From the NCBI GenBank assembly GCA_963971425.1, contig OZ020518.1, forward strand, positions 14,142,190-14,206,189: 64,000 bases of DNA, written 5' to 3'. Every line of letters starts with the position of its first letter. Position 1 is the first letter of the stretch. Position numbers and translations under genes: made by a program. This DNA comes from Bryoerythrophyllum caledonicum. Its lineage: Eukaryota > Streptophyta > Bryopsida > Pottiales > Pottiaceae. Under the pieces are notes generated by a model. It saw only the letters and a program-made list of their open reading frames with translations. It had not been told where the DNA came from and searched no databases. This document shows positions 11,088 through 21,294 of this stretch, piece after piece.

Positions 11088-12614
11088 GTTTACAACTGTG
11101 GAATATCACAATTCTAAGAATATTCATTCAAGTTAGGATGTAGTAAAGATGACATAGAAGAGGTTGGATAGAAAACCCACCAAACCCTTAATCCCTAAGA
11201 GCCCAAGGCAATTTCCCTCAAGAAACACTCCAAAATTGCTACTATCAACAAGTGGCAAGAAAATCTAAATTTAAAGTATAACCTTGGATTTTATACCATA
11301 AGATCTTCAAATATACTTCTATATGAATTCAACATATTTTTTTGGCAACAATCCACCACACGAATATGAAGATTAAAGCGTTTGAAATCAAGACAATGGT
11401 TCACTTTCTTCCCTTTGTTGAGTGGATGAGCAGACTTCGATTGCACTTTGTGTCAAAAAAATTCACTACACAAGGTCTAAATCCTTTACCATTGTGTTAA
11501 GCATGATGCTAGTTCCTTATTCACCAATTTTTAGAGGTAGAGAAGGGGTGTAGCATATTCAAAACTAGTGTGCAAGAAGTGGAGGTTTAAAAATTGCCAA
11601 TTCATGTTTTATTTTATTGTGAACTTAATATGTTTAAAAATGATAATTCAAACGGTCATCAGGTAGGTTTTTACCACATGTTGTTGTCAAAAAAAAAACT
11701 AAAAAGCATGAAGATCTCTAGGTTTTATGTGGAAATGAAGAAGTTTTTTTGGTACCTTGTCCGACAATGTGTGAAAATGTTTGATTTGGGTTAAAATGTT
11801 TTATACATCAAAGGCATGAATCGTTTTTTGACATCATCAAAGAAGGTAATATAGTCCATATGTATGAAGAATCTCAATGTCAATAGAAACTTCTTGCAAA
11901 ATGTTTGGAGCCGCCCGGAGTCCCCAATTTGACTTTGAAGGCTAATAACTTTCATATTATGAATACAAATTTTAAAAAATATAAAAATATAAAAAATATT
12001 TAAAATATATATATATATATATATATTTAACAAAGATCTTATCAAGGAAAATCTAGAATTAAAATTTCAAAAGAAAAGTTTTGTTTTGAAAGTTTAGGAA
12101 CCTGCCCAAATTGAAAAACGACCCCCCTGGTTTAAATGGGCTCTTAGGGTTTAAAGAAAAACACACCCACATTCATTAAATAGTTCCCCAAAGTTCGTGA
12201 TCCAAAGTCATATGTGCACACACCAATATCTGCTTTTTCTAAAGGAATACCATACGCTCTTCCAAAGGACCATTTAGAATATCCTTCTTCACTATCACAT
12301 GAGGAAATTAATCATATCTCACCAATTACAAGCTTGGAACCTCATTCTATCTGATCCTACAAACAGAAGACAAATAAAACCAGTCAAGAAAGCAAAATAA
12401 TGGGTTGAGTGAAATTCTCAAAAGTTGAATCTCGGCATGTTTGGTATACTCCCCATGACCGACAGATTAAGCAATGTGCATATAAGGGGAACCCAGATAT
12501 TTGTATACTTATTTTTCAGTGATAGCCAATAGAATTGCAATCTCACCCCAAGTGATTTCATATTTTACCAATAAAGATTAAATTAGTTATGAATTTTCAA
12601 AGTGTGCTGTCATA
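11088..12614. repeat. Repeat A, copy 2, split by two later insertions
   Basis: 11088-11187 and 12155-12440 match the PLAC8 3' flank at 23940-24247, including the sequence of its last codons (TGAATCTCGGCAT). From 12440 to 12614, resuming at 13918-14028, it carries the opposite arm of repeat A in inverted orientation relative to 1840-2060. A TTAA element (11192-12150) and a pogo-like element (12615-13917) sit inside it. Confidence 0.65.
11192..12150. mobile_element. TTAA-flanked non-autonomous DNA transposon, copy 2 (both TSDs present)
   Basis: Starts TCCCTAAGAGCCCAAGG after TTAA (11188-11191) and ends GGGCTCTTAGGGT before TTAA (12151-12154). The two flanks join perfectly into repeat A when the element is removed, so the insertion is young relative to repeat A. 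The body is the reverse complement of 5306-6257. No transposase ORF. Confidence 0.85.
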
Positions 12615-13917
12615 TAGTCGGCTCTCTATAAATGTTACCTCTATAAGTGTTAGAATCGCATAAGTGTTACTAAAAATCTCGCTCCCAAAAAAAACCTCAA
12701 AATTAACACTAGTAAGTGTTATATGTTAAGTGTTATAACATGTTCCGCTCCCTCCTTTGTTAAAATGATTCTATAAGTGTTACATTTGGCAAAAACATCA
12801 TAATAGAACTTGTTTTTAAAATTTGCAATTACTTCACATGAATATATACCATATCTTTTGTGGAACTTGAGAAGATTTGTCCTTTTAAAAAAGAATCTAT
12901 CAAGATTCTTCCAATAGTATCTGGAGGAGCATCGCATACCATATTCGAGAAGGATACCGCAAGCCAAATAGTGAGTTTTTATTTTTATTAATTAATTATT
13001 TTTTTATTTTTTTTGTTTTGGCGTGGTTGTTTGCCGCATGCAAGATGCATGCCGTTGACCCCATCATGGATGCATGGCCTGTCAGGCTAAGGTTTGATTG
13101 CTGGCTGTGACTGTTTTTAAAATTCTAAAATTCTAAAATTATTTATTTTTTTAATTTTTAACTTCCAAATGGATGCATGCCTCATTGGCTTTCACTTTTA
13201 TCTTCAGACCTAAAAGATAGCGATGTTATGGACGCTCATGAGTTCATAAACTATGAAGTAGACTTTGATTTAAATAATCCCTCTGAATCTACTGAGGAGG
13301 ATATCCTAGACATGCTTCCTTCTGAAGACTTGGAGATTGTTGCACATGAGGTTATAAATGATGCAGTAGACGAGGTGGTTGGATTTGACACTATTGAAGG
13401 TGCACTTCATATTGTGAAGAAATTCCTTCAGCAAAGACCACGTGATGTTTCATCACGCATCAATTTGGTTCAAACTCTTCTGCTAGATGTGGCAATTGCC
13501 CGTATGGAAGATATCCATCAATCCACTATGGATTCTTTCTTCGATAAAGCTTAGTTTAGTTGAATTTAGTTGAGTTTCGTTGAGTTTAGTTGAGTTTAGA
13601 TGAGTTGAATTTAATTGCATTATGGTTTATATTTTTTGTATTTTCAGCTTTTATATTCTCTATACGTTATGGATTTTTCTTTGAAGTGTTACAAGTGTTA
13701 TTTCATTAAATGTTATTAATCATCACTATCAAGTTTCATAAGTGTTATTCCTTTAAATGTTACTAACCATCGGTATTGTATTTCATAAGTGTTATTTTGT
13801 AAGTGTTACTAATCGTCGGTATCTAGTTCTGTAAACGTTATATGTTATAAGTTATAACTTCATAAGTGTTACCAGAAATCCGGCTCCCGAGGAGTAACAT
13901 TTATAGAGAGCCGACTG
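12615..13917 (+). mobile_element. pogo/Tigger-like DNA transposon, internally deleted
   Basis: The terminal inverted repeats are TAGTCGGCTCTCTATAAATG on the left and the inverse of CAGTCGGCTCTCTATAAATG on the right, flanked by TA at 12613-12614 and 13918-13919. Subterminal copies of ATAAGTGTTA occur at both ends. The CAGT...CTCTATAAAT style of terminus and the TA target are typical of pogo/Tigger elements, including plant Lemi/Emigrant types. Only a transposase tail remains inside. It interrupts the inverted arm of repeat A. Confidence 0.85.
13177..13554 (+). pseudogene. pogo/Tigger transposase C-terminal tail
   Basis: A 125-codon frame ending in QSTMDSFFDKA. Pogo/Tigger transposases typically end in an acidic, helical tail closed by a short polar stretch of the type T(L/I)xxFF, and this ORF has that shape: acidic first half (ESTEEDILDMLPSED), a helical segment ALHIVKKFLQQRPRD, then STMDSFF. 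The DNA-binding (CENP-B-like) and DDE catalytic parts are absent, so it cannot transpose by itself. The open frame is the only surviving coding part of the element at 12615-13917. Confidence 0.6.
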
Positions 13918-14028
13918 TATGTGGCCTATTTCTTCAACTAGGTACCCCCATTAGCGCCGACCAAAAGTTAGGGGACTTGACCAATAATAAGCCTTAACTT
14001 GGAGCTGACAAAGAGTGAATGGGTGGAA
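13918..14028 (-). repeat. Repeat A inverted arm, distal end
   Basis: Reverse complement matches 31467-31570 (CAAGTTAAGGCTT, GCGCTAATGG.GGTAC). It continues the arm that ends at 12614 once the pogo-like element is removed. Homology stops at about 14028 in GTGGAAATGG. Confidence 0.65.
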
Positions 14029-14041
14029 ATGGGGCCGATTT

Positions 14042-14440
14042 GGGGTGGAATTTGGATTCGTGGCGGTGGACTGTAATGTGGCCTCCGGCAGCTTTGGCAC
14101 GCAGATGGCGCTCCTCAGCGCTGCATTTAGCGCCTCTGCGACGTCGTTTTACTTGTCTCCGACCTCTGCCACGGCGCGTAAGATGTTCCGTGTCAGCCTT
14201 CTTTATTTGCCTGCCTTCATGGCTGCCATGATCTACGAGCGTGTTCCGAACCCTAATTTGAAGCGGTTGCCTTCCGAGAATGAAGGAGTCTCAGAGGAAC
14301 AGCTGGTATATGCGGATGTCAGGGGTATTGAGAACCAACGGTGGTCGATCTTGCCTCCAATCGCTTCTCTCTCTGCCGCACCGTTTCCCTTTCTTCCAGC
14401 TCCGGCGGACAGAACTTTTCGGCAGGTATTGGTTTCTTTT
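14042..14440 (+). pseudogene. COX10: COX10 (protoheme IX farnesyltransferase) C-terminal fragment
   Basis: The frame reads FGFVAVDCNVASGSFG, ASATSFYL, ATARKMFRVSLLYLPAFMA and then SAAPFPFLPAPADRT. This is the end of plant COX10 (heme o synthase, mitochondrial inner membrane, converts heme b to heme o for cytochrome c oxidase): last membrane helices, the ARKMF.ASLLFLP motif and the C-terminal AAPFPFLPAP tail. The prenyltransferase active site (Asp-rich motifs) is not present. Upstream lies repeat A rather than another exon. Either this is a transposed or duplicated gene end, or the terminal exon of a gene with a transposon-filled intron. Short introns in neighbouring genes favour the fragment. 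It is GC-rich and still open, so decay is recent or the exon is used. Confidence 0.65.
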
Positions 14441-14498
14441 GCAATTCAAATTCGTTTTGATTTTGTGCCAAAAAAAAAAAAAAAGAACTTTTCGGCAG
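14411..14498 (+). mobile_element. Tiny poly(A)-tailed retro-insert with 15-bp target duplication
   Basis: AGAACTTTTCGGCAG occurs at 14411-14425 and again at 14484-14498. Between them is about 45 bp of AT-rich sequence ending in a run of some 13 A. Direct 15-bp duplication plus a 3' A tail is the signature of target-primed reverse transcription by LINE machinery. The source RNA is not recognised. It interrupts the COX10-like sequence just after its last recognisable residues. Confidence 0.7.
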
Positions 14499-15659
14499 TC
14501 TTGAAAAACTCTGATGTCTGGCCGCCATTTTTGACCATGATAAAGTCACCCTTCGCCATTCATGATGTCTGGCTATTTTGGCTTAGTGCTGGGGGAACCA
14601 TTGTTGAAGGAAGACCATCCGTTGATCAAGTGTGGAGGATGTGGTTGTTGAAGAAGAGGTGATGGTTATGGTTTCACCCTTACGAGGTATACTCTTTGAA
14701 CTACAGTTTCTGAAGTTTTGTTCTGCTCAGTCTTGACCTTTTGGTGTCATTTTCCTCATAATCTGGGGGCTGGGAGATGAATATTCGTAGAAGTGAAGTC
14801 AAGCAAAAGTGAATTATTAGGTGGAAGAGATATGCAATCACTGAACTGCAGCAGCATGTATCTTTCAAAGAAGGAGAATCTGTAGATGGAATTAGCAGCT
14901 ATAGCCACATTTAGGTTTCAGGAGAGATTCAGACTACTAAAAGTCACTGAAATTCGCATCTTTCTGTTCATTATAGATACGCTGTTGAGGACACTGCAAA
15001 AATAACTGGTAATGGCTGACTCTGCTCCATGACAAACAGAATCTGTTTCGTGTGATGTTTTCTGCAGTTGTGTATACTGCACGTGGTTTCATGTTCAATG
15101 CTAGACGACGTGGATTCCTCTTCCAGTTCCTGTATTTCTTGTGAAGGTACACAGTCTAAAATACCGATGTCTCGTATTACACCTTGTTGAAAATTTATAA
15201 TCCTTCTCGGCGGTGCATGCTCGATGAACCCCTTGTCGGTAGAAGGCATTACAAATGTCAGAGTAACATTGAATTCTAAAGGTTGTATTGGAGGTTTTTG
15301 AGCTAGGGATAGTGTTTTTTACTGATTGTACAGGGTACATCCGCTTACGATTGTACAGGGTACATCCGCTTACGATTGCTGCTTGTTTGGTGATGGGCAC
15401 TGAGTGCATGACTGGGTCGGAGTTTGTGACTTGCCTCAAGGTTGTTTGAATCCCTCTTTTACACATGTACCACTGGTAGTTTTGGCATGAAATTGTTCAG
15501 CCTTGGCTTTCAGATCCAGAGTTAAACATTTGTACTACACAAGAGGCATGGTCAGGCAGGTTATTTTATTTCAGACCAAGAGTACACGTTTAAACAATTT
15601 CTGACCCTTATCCCTCAAACGTCAGTCGGGAATCGTACAGACTGGCACGTAGTAGTTTA
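14499..15659. other. Downstream of COX10 fragment, no gene seen
   Basis: Mixed-composition sequence that may be former COX10 3' UTR. It contains a direct 26-28 bp repeat around TTGTACAGGGTACATCCGCT at 15324-15380. No coding region supported. Confidence 0.35.
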
Positions 15660-15845
15660 CTTTGTAGAATATAAAAGTGTATTGAAGTTTAGCAAGACTT
15701 ACACCTTTGGATTGAAGATTCTTCAACTAATCTCTTTCATTTGGAGGTCATTTCAATATCTGAACCTTACCATTTTCAAATATGACACCATACATGTAGA
15801 ATATTGTGGCCACTAGTGGCACCTTCTAGTGTTCAGGAGTTAGCC
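15660..15845 (+). repeat. Repeat B, copy 2
   Basis: Same family as 10915-11075 and 30940-31070, with ACCTTTGGATTGAAGATTC and GAATATTGTGGCCACTAG. Confidence 0.6.
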
Positions 15846-16430
15846 CTTCGAGGTCTATGATGCTCTTGCATGGTTGATTTTGGTGTTCCAGGTGTTGTAA
15901 CTTTTTCCATGATTGGCTGTTGTCATGGCATTTAGAACGCACGTTGGTCTTTGCAATAGCTTTCCAATGCTTCTTCTTGATCTCCAAACAATAGAGGCAT
16001 TGGTGTACTGTACCAATTTTTGTGAAGTGGGGTTATAGGAAATGTATTTGTTGTGTAATGATGCTCTACATAATCTATTACGCTCGTAGGTTCTCATAGG
16101 CCTTGAAAGTCTAGATGGGTGTTAAAGAGTTGTAGTTCTTGTGCTCTTTCACACCAATAACTCTTCAAACCCGCCTATTCTAATGCAAATAGAAGGAATC
16201 GAAAACAAAAGTTTGATTACATCTTTAAACTCAAAGATTTTGTCTTACATTAATAAAATAACATATTCACAAAATTTCATAAACCTTGACCACATAGATT
16301 GAGGTAAAGAAAGGTTCTTTTCTTCCATGCGTTGAGAGGACCAACAAACTTTGAATGGACTTGGTGTTAAATTTTTGCTATATACAAAGTTTTGATTTTT
16401 ATACCACCATGGTGTATATGAAGCTCAAAG
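15846..16430. other. Spacer, no gene seen
   Basis: 16015-16110 is related to 45165-45290 (GTGAAGTGGGGTTA, ATCTATTAC.CTCGT), a low-copy dispersed sequence that also appears inverted near 31120-31200. Otherwise nothing recognised. Confidence 0.35.
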
Positions 16431-16439
16431 ATTCCCTTC

Positions 16440-16690
16440 CATACTTCATGATTGAGAGACCTCCAAGCTCTTATATCTCTAATAGCTATCTAGAGTAAAC
16501 AAATCAAAATATTATAACTCTAGGTGACTTTACCGGCAACTCATCTCTTGGTGATTTTGAGTAATATCATCTTCTTGCATTTTGATTATTCAAACTCACG
16601 GTGACTTCACCAATAACTCAAGTGCACATTCCAAAACATAACCGTAATTCAAGGAATCCGTTCCAAACAATTCCAACTCTTCAACAGCTA
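16440..16690 (+). repeat. Repeat C copy (module 1, PLAC8 intron)
   Basis: Matches 25380-25631 (GAGAGACC.CCAA.CTCTT, GTAAACAA, AACTCATCT.TTGGTGATTT). It marks the left limit of module homology: below about 16440 the two modules differ. Confidence 0.6.
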
Positions 16691-17216
16691 CAGTAGAGGC
16701 ACCCAATTCCTATCAATAGAGTGTGCATGAAATGGTGCATGAAAATGGTAAATTCATGAAATGGTGCATGAAGCGACCCAAAATCGATAACTCAAAATCT
16801 GAAAACCCCAATCATTACCGGCATTGGGTCATGAAGTGTGCAATTTTGGGTTGCTCCACCTCAATTGAGCTCTCATTGGTATCCTGCCCTCGAAAGTTGA
16901 ACAAGGCTGATCGGCATTGGGTACCTCCATGAGTTGGTTATCCATGGCATGTCTTCTCTCATTTACTCACTCTCACTTATTGGCATTGGGCAAAGGAGGG
17001 TATCAAATCTCACTTACTCTACAATATATTATATGCACTGGTGGATTTTAAGCTTTTTAATTTTATATCAATTGAACATCTTTGAGATTAAATTTGAAAA
17101 AAGTATTTGTTGAGTTTCATTCCTAATTCTGCATCTTTCTACATCAATGTTTCTAACATACAATGTCATTTGAGTCCCCAACTAGCTTAAGTGATCGAAA
17201 TTGGGTGCCTCGACCT
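16691..17216. mobile_element. TA-inserting MITE (MITE D), copy with paralogous empty site
   Basis: Ends are CAGTAGAGGCACCCAATTCC and GAAATTGGGTGCCTCGACCT (inverted). Flanks are TA at 16689-16690 and 17217-17218. The paralogous module at 25622-25640 reads AACAGCTAAAGAGAAC, the exact pre-insertion site with a single TA. It is 526 bp, has no ORF, and is very similar to 40221-40746. TA target and CAG termini suggest mobilisation by a Tc1/mariner transposase. Confidence 0.85.
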
Positions 17217-17250
17217 TAAAGAGAACAAGTGAGGATTGATAGGCAAATCG

Positions 17251-17370
17251 TACAAGAGTCGAGGTCATCTCTGCATCCGATGATCTCCGATGTCCAAGGC
17301 TCATTGCCTGGCCTTTCATAGCTCTTTAGAAGTGGTTGGCCACATTCATTACACCGATGTACCACCAACT
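17251..17370 (-). pseudogene. PLAC8-family gene, single remaining exon (module 1)
   Basis: The reverse strand reads VHRCNECGQPLLKSYERPG, then NEPWTSEIIGC and DDLDSC. This is the zinc-ribbon-like start of the plant PLAC8 domain (CxxCGQPLP.SYE.P...EPWTTGIFGC..D..SC). MITE D is inserted directly behind it and the downstream exons found in module 2 are missing, so it is a fragment. Plant PLAC8 proteins are Cys-rich membrane-associated proteins linked to cell number and metal handling. Confidence 0.7.
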
Positions 17371-17819
17371 GCTTCAACAACCTCAAACCTTAGTAAAAAT
17401 CATCCCTCAATTCTTCTACCTACGAGTGCAAATATTCTCCCAAATGAGATCTGCATCTTTTTCATAAAAACCTTGTTCCAGCAAAATAATCAAGAAAAGT
17501 TCATTTCCACTCACAACATCCAAAGCACTCCTACTGTCCTACAACACAAGGAATATTCCCAAATTAGCAAGATTGAAGTTCATAACGCTCTACAAATATT
17601 TCAGAACATGTCACAAATGAGTGAGCTATGTGTCTTCTTCATACCAACCTCGTTCCAGAAAAATAATCCAGAGAATTTCACTTCTACTGAAAATAGAAAG
17701 TTAACATTCTAAACAAGCAATATTTACTTGCAACGATATTTGATATAGATCAATCTCGTATTCTATAAAAAAATTCCGACAAATAAAAAAAAATCAAGTT
17801 ATGCGCCTTTCAAAAATCA

Positions 17820-18012
17820 CCATTCCGAGCGCTCTCAAAGCAGGCTGAAATTTGTTCGAACTTGAGGTTCTAGACCACCAAGCTGTTCTATACTTATCAA
17901 CGATTCTAGGAAAGAAATCACCAAGCTCTTCTACTTTCTATCAAGAGTGAGGAAAGAAAAGTATTATATTCTAAAAGAGGGCATAACTTATTGAAAATCT
18001 TACTCTAGAATC
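17820..18012 (+). repeat. Repeat C copy (module 1, PB1 region)
   Basis: Contains CCACCAAGCTCTTCTACTTT and CTATCAAGAGTGAGGAAAG, as at 26500-26570 and 58120-58210. Confidence 0.5.
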
Positions 18013-18055
18013 TTTGAGGGTTGGCACCTCCGTAGTTGACAAATTTCAAGCCTTA

Positions 18056-18405
18056 CCGTTATCAAATTGCTCGGAAGGGAAGTTGTCCTTGACAGGTTTC
18101 GTTGTTTAACCATCAACAACGAGAGGATCGTCTATTTCTAACACATAGTCGTCTGTCTTGGTCTGACACAGGACTCATTGATGCAACCACCACTCCGGGC
18201 TCGGTCAACAACAATATATTTTCAACTTCTAGTATTTGGTCAAGTTTCAGTAAAATCTCGATTGCAAACATCACCATAATCCTGGTGAGGTTTTCATGAT
18301 AGAGTTGAAGACCTTCAAACTCACAAGGGAACATAACTCTATAAGGTGTAAATCAAGTAGCCAAATACCTACCCTAGGGAGAGGGAACTTGACTGTCAAG
18401 CTCCT
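18056..18405 (-). pseudogene. PB1-gene remnant (exons 3-4 only, module 1)
   Basis: The reverse strand reads MFPCEFEGLQLYHENLTRI and AIEILLKLDQILE as in exon 4 of the intact gene at 57918-59499. It then loses frame after the SPVS segment (reading DQDRRLCVRNRRS where the intact gene has TKSDDYVLEIDD). An exon-3-like piece lies at about 18365-18400 with a stop. The PB1 exon, first exon and last exon are not found. This is a decayed copy. Confidence 0.75.
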
Positions 18406-18798
18406 GCAATGACAACATGCATCAGAAGAGGAGGTTGTGGAAAAGCCAAAGGCATTAGGGAGGTTGGGGTTGGAATCTTGATAACAAAAAGAGTAGGCTG
18501 GAGCTTGGACCTATGAGTTTATAGGGGGGTGGGTGGAGAGAAGGGTCTTCTTATAAATAAACAAAGACAAATTAAGATATCTTCCTTTTAATATTAACAT
18601 TGGTCGAAGAAACTTGAATGACAACCTGAAAATTTTATTATATTTTAATAAATAATTTCCAAATGTTTATCAAGAAACATAATTTCATGTTTCAGTTGAT
18701 ATTTGAATGTATTAATTCCATTTCCTACACTTGAGCAAATCAACAAACCTTGATTTCATTTGGTGTCTTTTTTTTTAGTACACAATATCTACTTTTAA

Positions 18799-19460
18799 CC
18801 CCTAAAAGCCCAGGCATTTTCCCTCATGAAACACTCCAAAACTGCCATCATCAACAAGAGGCAACGAAATCTAACATTAAAGTCTAATTTTAGACTTTCA
18901 ACCGTACAAAATTAAAATAGACACGTATATGAACTTACAATAAAAATTTGGTTGCAATCCACCGCACGGATGTGAAGATTATGGCGTTTGAAGTGCAAAG
19001 AAAAGTTATTTTCCCCCCTTGCCCGGCAAGGTCAGCCTACTTTGACTAGGTATATCTTCTAGTTTTTACATTGAAATGTGATCAAATCTTTTACCAATAT
19101 GACTTATATGTTGTTAGCTATTTGTGTGCAAAATTTGAGGTCAATTCGAGGGGTAATAGATGTAGAAATATACACTTTAGTGAAAGGGGGAACAAAATGT
19201 TGACAATTATTACGTAAGTGATATGAAATTGTTTGTTTCATACAAGTTGTTGCATTTGAGAATCCCAATGGTGGAAACTTTCAATTTATTTTTTCACTAA
19301 TTTTAGAAAAAGAAACGACTAAAAATAGTAAAATCCATAATTTTCATGAATATATGGAATAAATAAAGCATTATGGGTGGCCAACATATCCCGTTGTTGA
19401 CCGCCCTCGCAGCTGGACGGGAAAAAAAAAAAAAAAAAAAAATTATTAAAAAAAAAAAAA

Positions 19461-19502
<42 letters not shown>

Positions 19503-19926
19503 GCCGGCCTGCATCTGGCATTGGGTGCTGGCAGGCCAGCTGACGGCTGATTGATTGCTGTTTTTAAAAAAAAATATTTTAACAACTCTTTTAATAATTT
19601 TCAATGCATTTTCTACTTGGACTTCGTGCATAGAAGTTTGGATTCCTTTCCTCGCCCTTTTGTCCCAAAATTCTGCCCCATTTTTCTCCTCAAATTGCAT
19701 TGGTTGACATGGCTGCCCCAACAGTCCAAACTCCCCATTTTGACCTTTGAAGGCTAATAACTTTTGAACCAAAAGTCCAAAATCATATTTGAAAAATTCC
19801 CCATGTAGATTTCTTAAAGGACAATGCAGTGTAAAATTTTCATGAGAATCGGAGTATTTTTCCAACTCAAAATTACATGCCCAAAATCCAAAACGTACCA
19901 GTTTGGTACACTTGGGCTTTTAGGGG
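18799..19926. mobile_element. TTAA-flanked non-autonomous DNA transposon, copy 3 (intact ends)
   Basis: TTAA (18795-18798), then CCCCTAAAAGCCCAGGC; it ends TTGGGCTTTTAGGGG, then TTAA (19927-19930). It is 1128 bp and inverted relative to the near-identical 37528-38631. The centre (19421-19501) is an A-run followed by a T-run of about 80 bp, flanked by GC-rich ends (GCCGGCCTGCATC). No transposase. It is inserted in the spacer between kinase K1 and the PB1 remnant; modules 2 and 3 lack it. Confidence 0.9.
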
Positions 19927-19999
19927 TTAATACTATTATGATATAAATGATAATAGTTCCATATAAGCCAATTTATAGAAGTAGGGGACAAGTGTGACA

Positions 20000-20290
20000 T
20001 TTTGAGCAAGGAAGAGAGGTACCAAAATTGCTTAAACACATTTTAATTTTATGTGAACTCAATTTGTCATTGAATAAGAATCCAAACAATAGAAAGTAAG
20101 TTTTACACCACATTGTGGTGATAAAGATAGAACATGGAAATTTCCAACTTACATTTATTCTTTATGACAAAATGAAGCTATTTTGGTACATTTTCAAATA
20201 ATTCTTAAAAATGTTTGAGTTGCTATGTATTGCAATTTTAATAGTAAAGACAAGATTCTTTTTGTTAAATATGAATGACAACCTTAACAC
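20000..20290. mobile_element. Old TTAA-element relic in module spacer (module 1)
   Basis: Diverged similarity to the middle of the TTAA elements (GAGGTACCAAAATTGC, ACACCACATTGTGGTG, AAAATGTTTGAGTTGC). The same relic lies at 28240-28560 and 60190-60550, so it predates duplication of the modules. Confidence 0.5.
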
Positions 20291-20379
20291 TTAAATGTGA
20301 TTAAAATTAACCTATAATATCTCTAAATTTCTATCATTAACTCTAAGACAAGAAAATGTAGCAAAATTTCATAGTACAA

Positions 20380-20640
20380 TATGATCTCTCCTTCTTCACC
20401 TTCAAAGGGCACTAAACCTAGTTCAAACTTGAGGTCAAACACCACCAACCTCTTCTATACTTGATAAAGACTCTAATTAAGAGAAACCACCAAGCTTTTC
20501 TCCATCTACAGCTATCAATACTTTACAAATAGTACTATTACTAATCAAAAATTGAGTCTCTGACTTCAATTTTTGGTGAGTTTATAAAAGAACTCTTATA
20601 ACTTCAAATAATTACAACGAAGACTCAAATATGGATGGTT
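20380..20640 (+). repeat. Repeat C copy
   Basis: ATGATCTCTCCTTC, AAACCACCAAGCTTTTCT and a TTTGGTGA..TTA..AAA end, shared with 28700-28990 and 61905-62160. Confidence 0.55.
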
Positions 20641-21294
20641 GTAACAAAGAAATCACAACTTCCACAACATTAGACAAATATCTTTATTGTAACTTCTTAT
20701 CCAACCACATCCTCAGCATGCATACCAAGTTTAATACATAAGTAGATAATCTCTTCTTCATCAGCATCTAATGTAACATGGAATTTATAATAAGAAGCAT
20801 ATATCTTGGCATCATAGTAGATCTCATAACTTCTAATGCACAATCCTATCAATTGAGGGCTTCCATATCTCCCAATCCCACTCTATCAACGGTCCTATGT
20901 GATTATACATAGGTCCCCCACAACAATACTCTCAATGATTAGAAATAAAATAATAACCTAGGCCCCAATTGCAAATGATTGCAGAACATGGTATAGAAAA
21001 TAAAAAGGGACACTATAATGTTAAAACAAGGGGAATGATTGAAGTAACCTAGAGTAGTAGATGTAAGGATGAATAGCAAAGGTTTGCTAGAATATTGAAT
21101 GAAAATGACTAATCTACAAAAGGAGAAAGGAAATCCAATGAGCACAAAAGCAAGTAAATAAATTGACCAACATAGAAATACATGGTCCATTCCATCAAAT
21201 TGCCAACTTTGAATGTTACAACTTATCATTCTTTAGAAGCACATGTTGGACCTTGAAGACAAATAAAGGCAACTACTTGGAACTCCCACCCTAC
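20641..21294. other. 3' flank of kinase K1, module-conserved, non-coding
   Basis: Parallels 28990-29640 and 62160-62837 (GAAGCATATATCTTGGCATC, ATACTCTCA). Probably the kinase 3' UTR and spacer. No ORF. Confidence 0.5.

Noticed and set aside
17290-17712. 140-codon plus frame (and its partner at 25688-26011)
   Set aside because: Antisense to the PLAC8 exon and its flank; both are kept only because the modules are duplicates.
18799-18812. CCCCTAAA at element ends looked like plant telomere repeat (CCCTAAA)
   Set aside because: Single unit only, always at a TTAA-bounded element end; no tandem telomere array.
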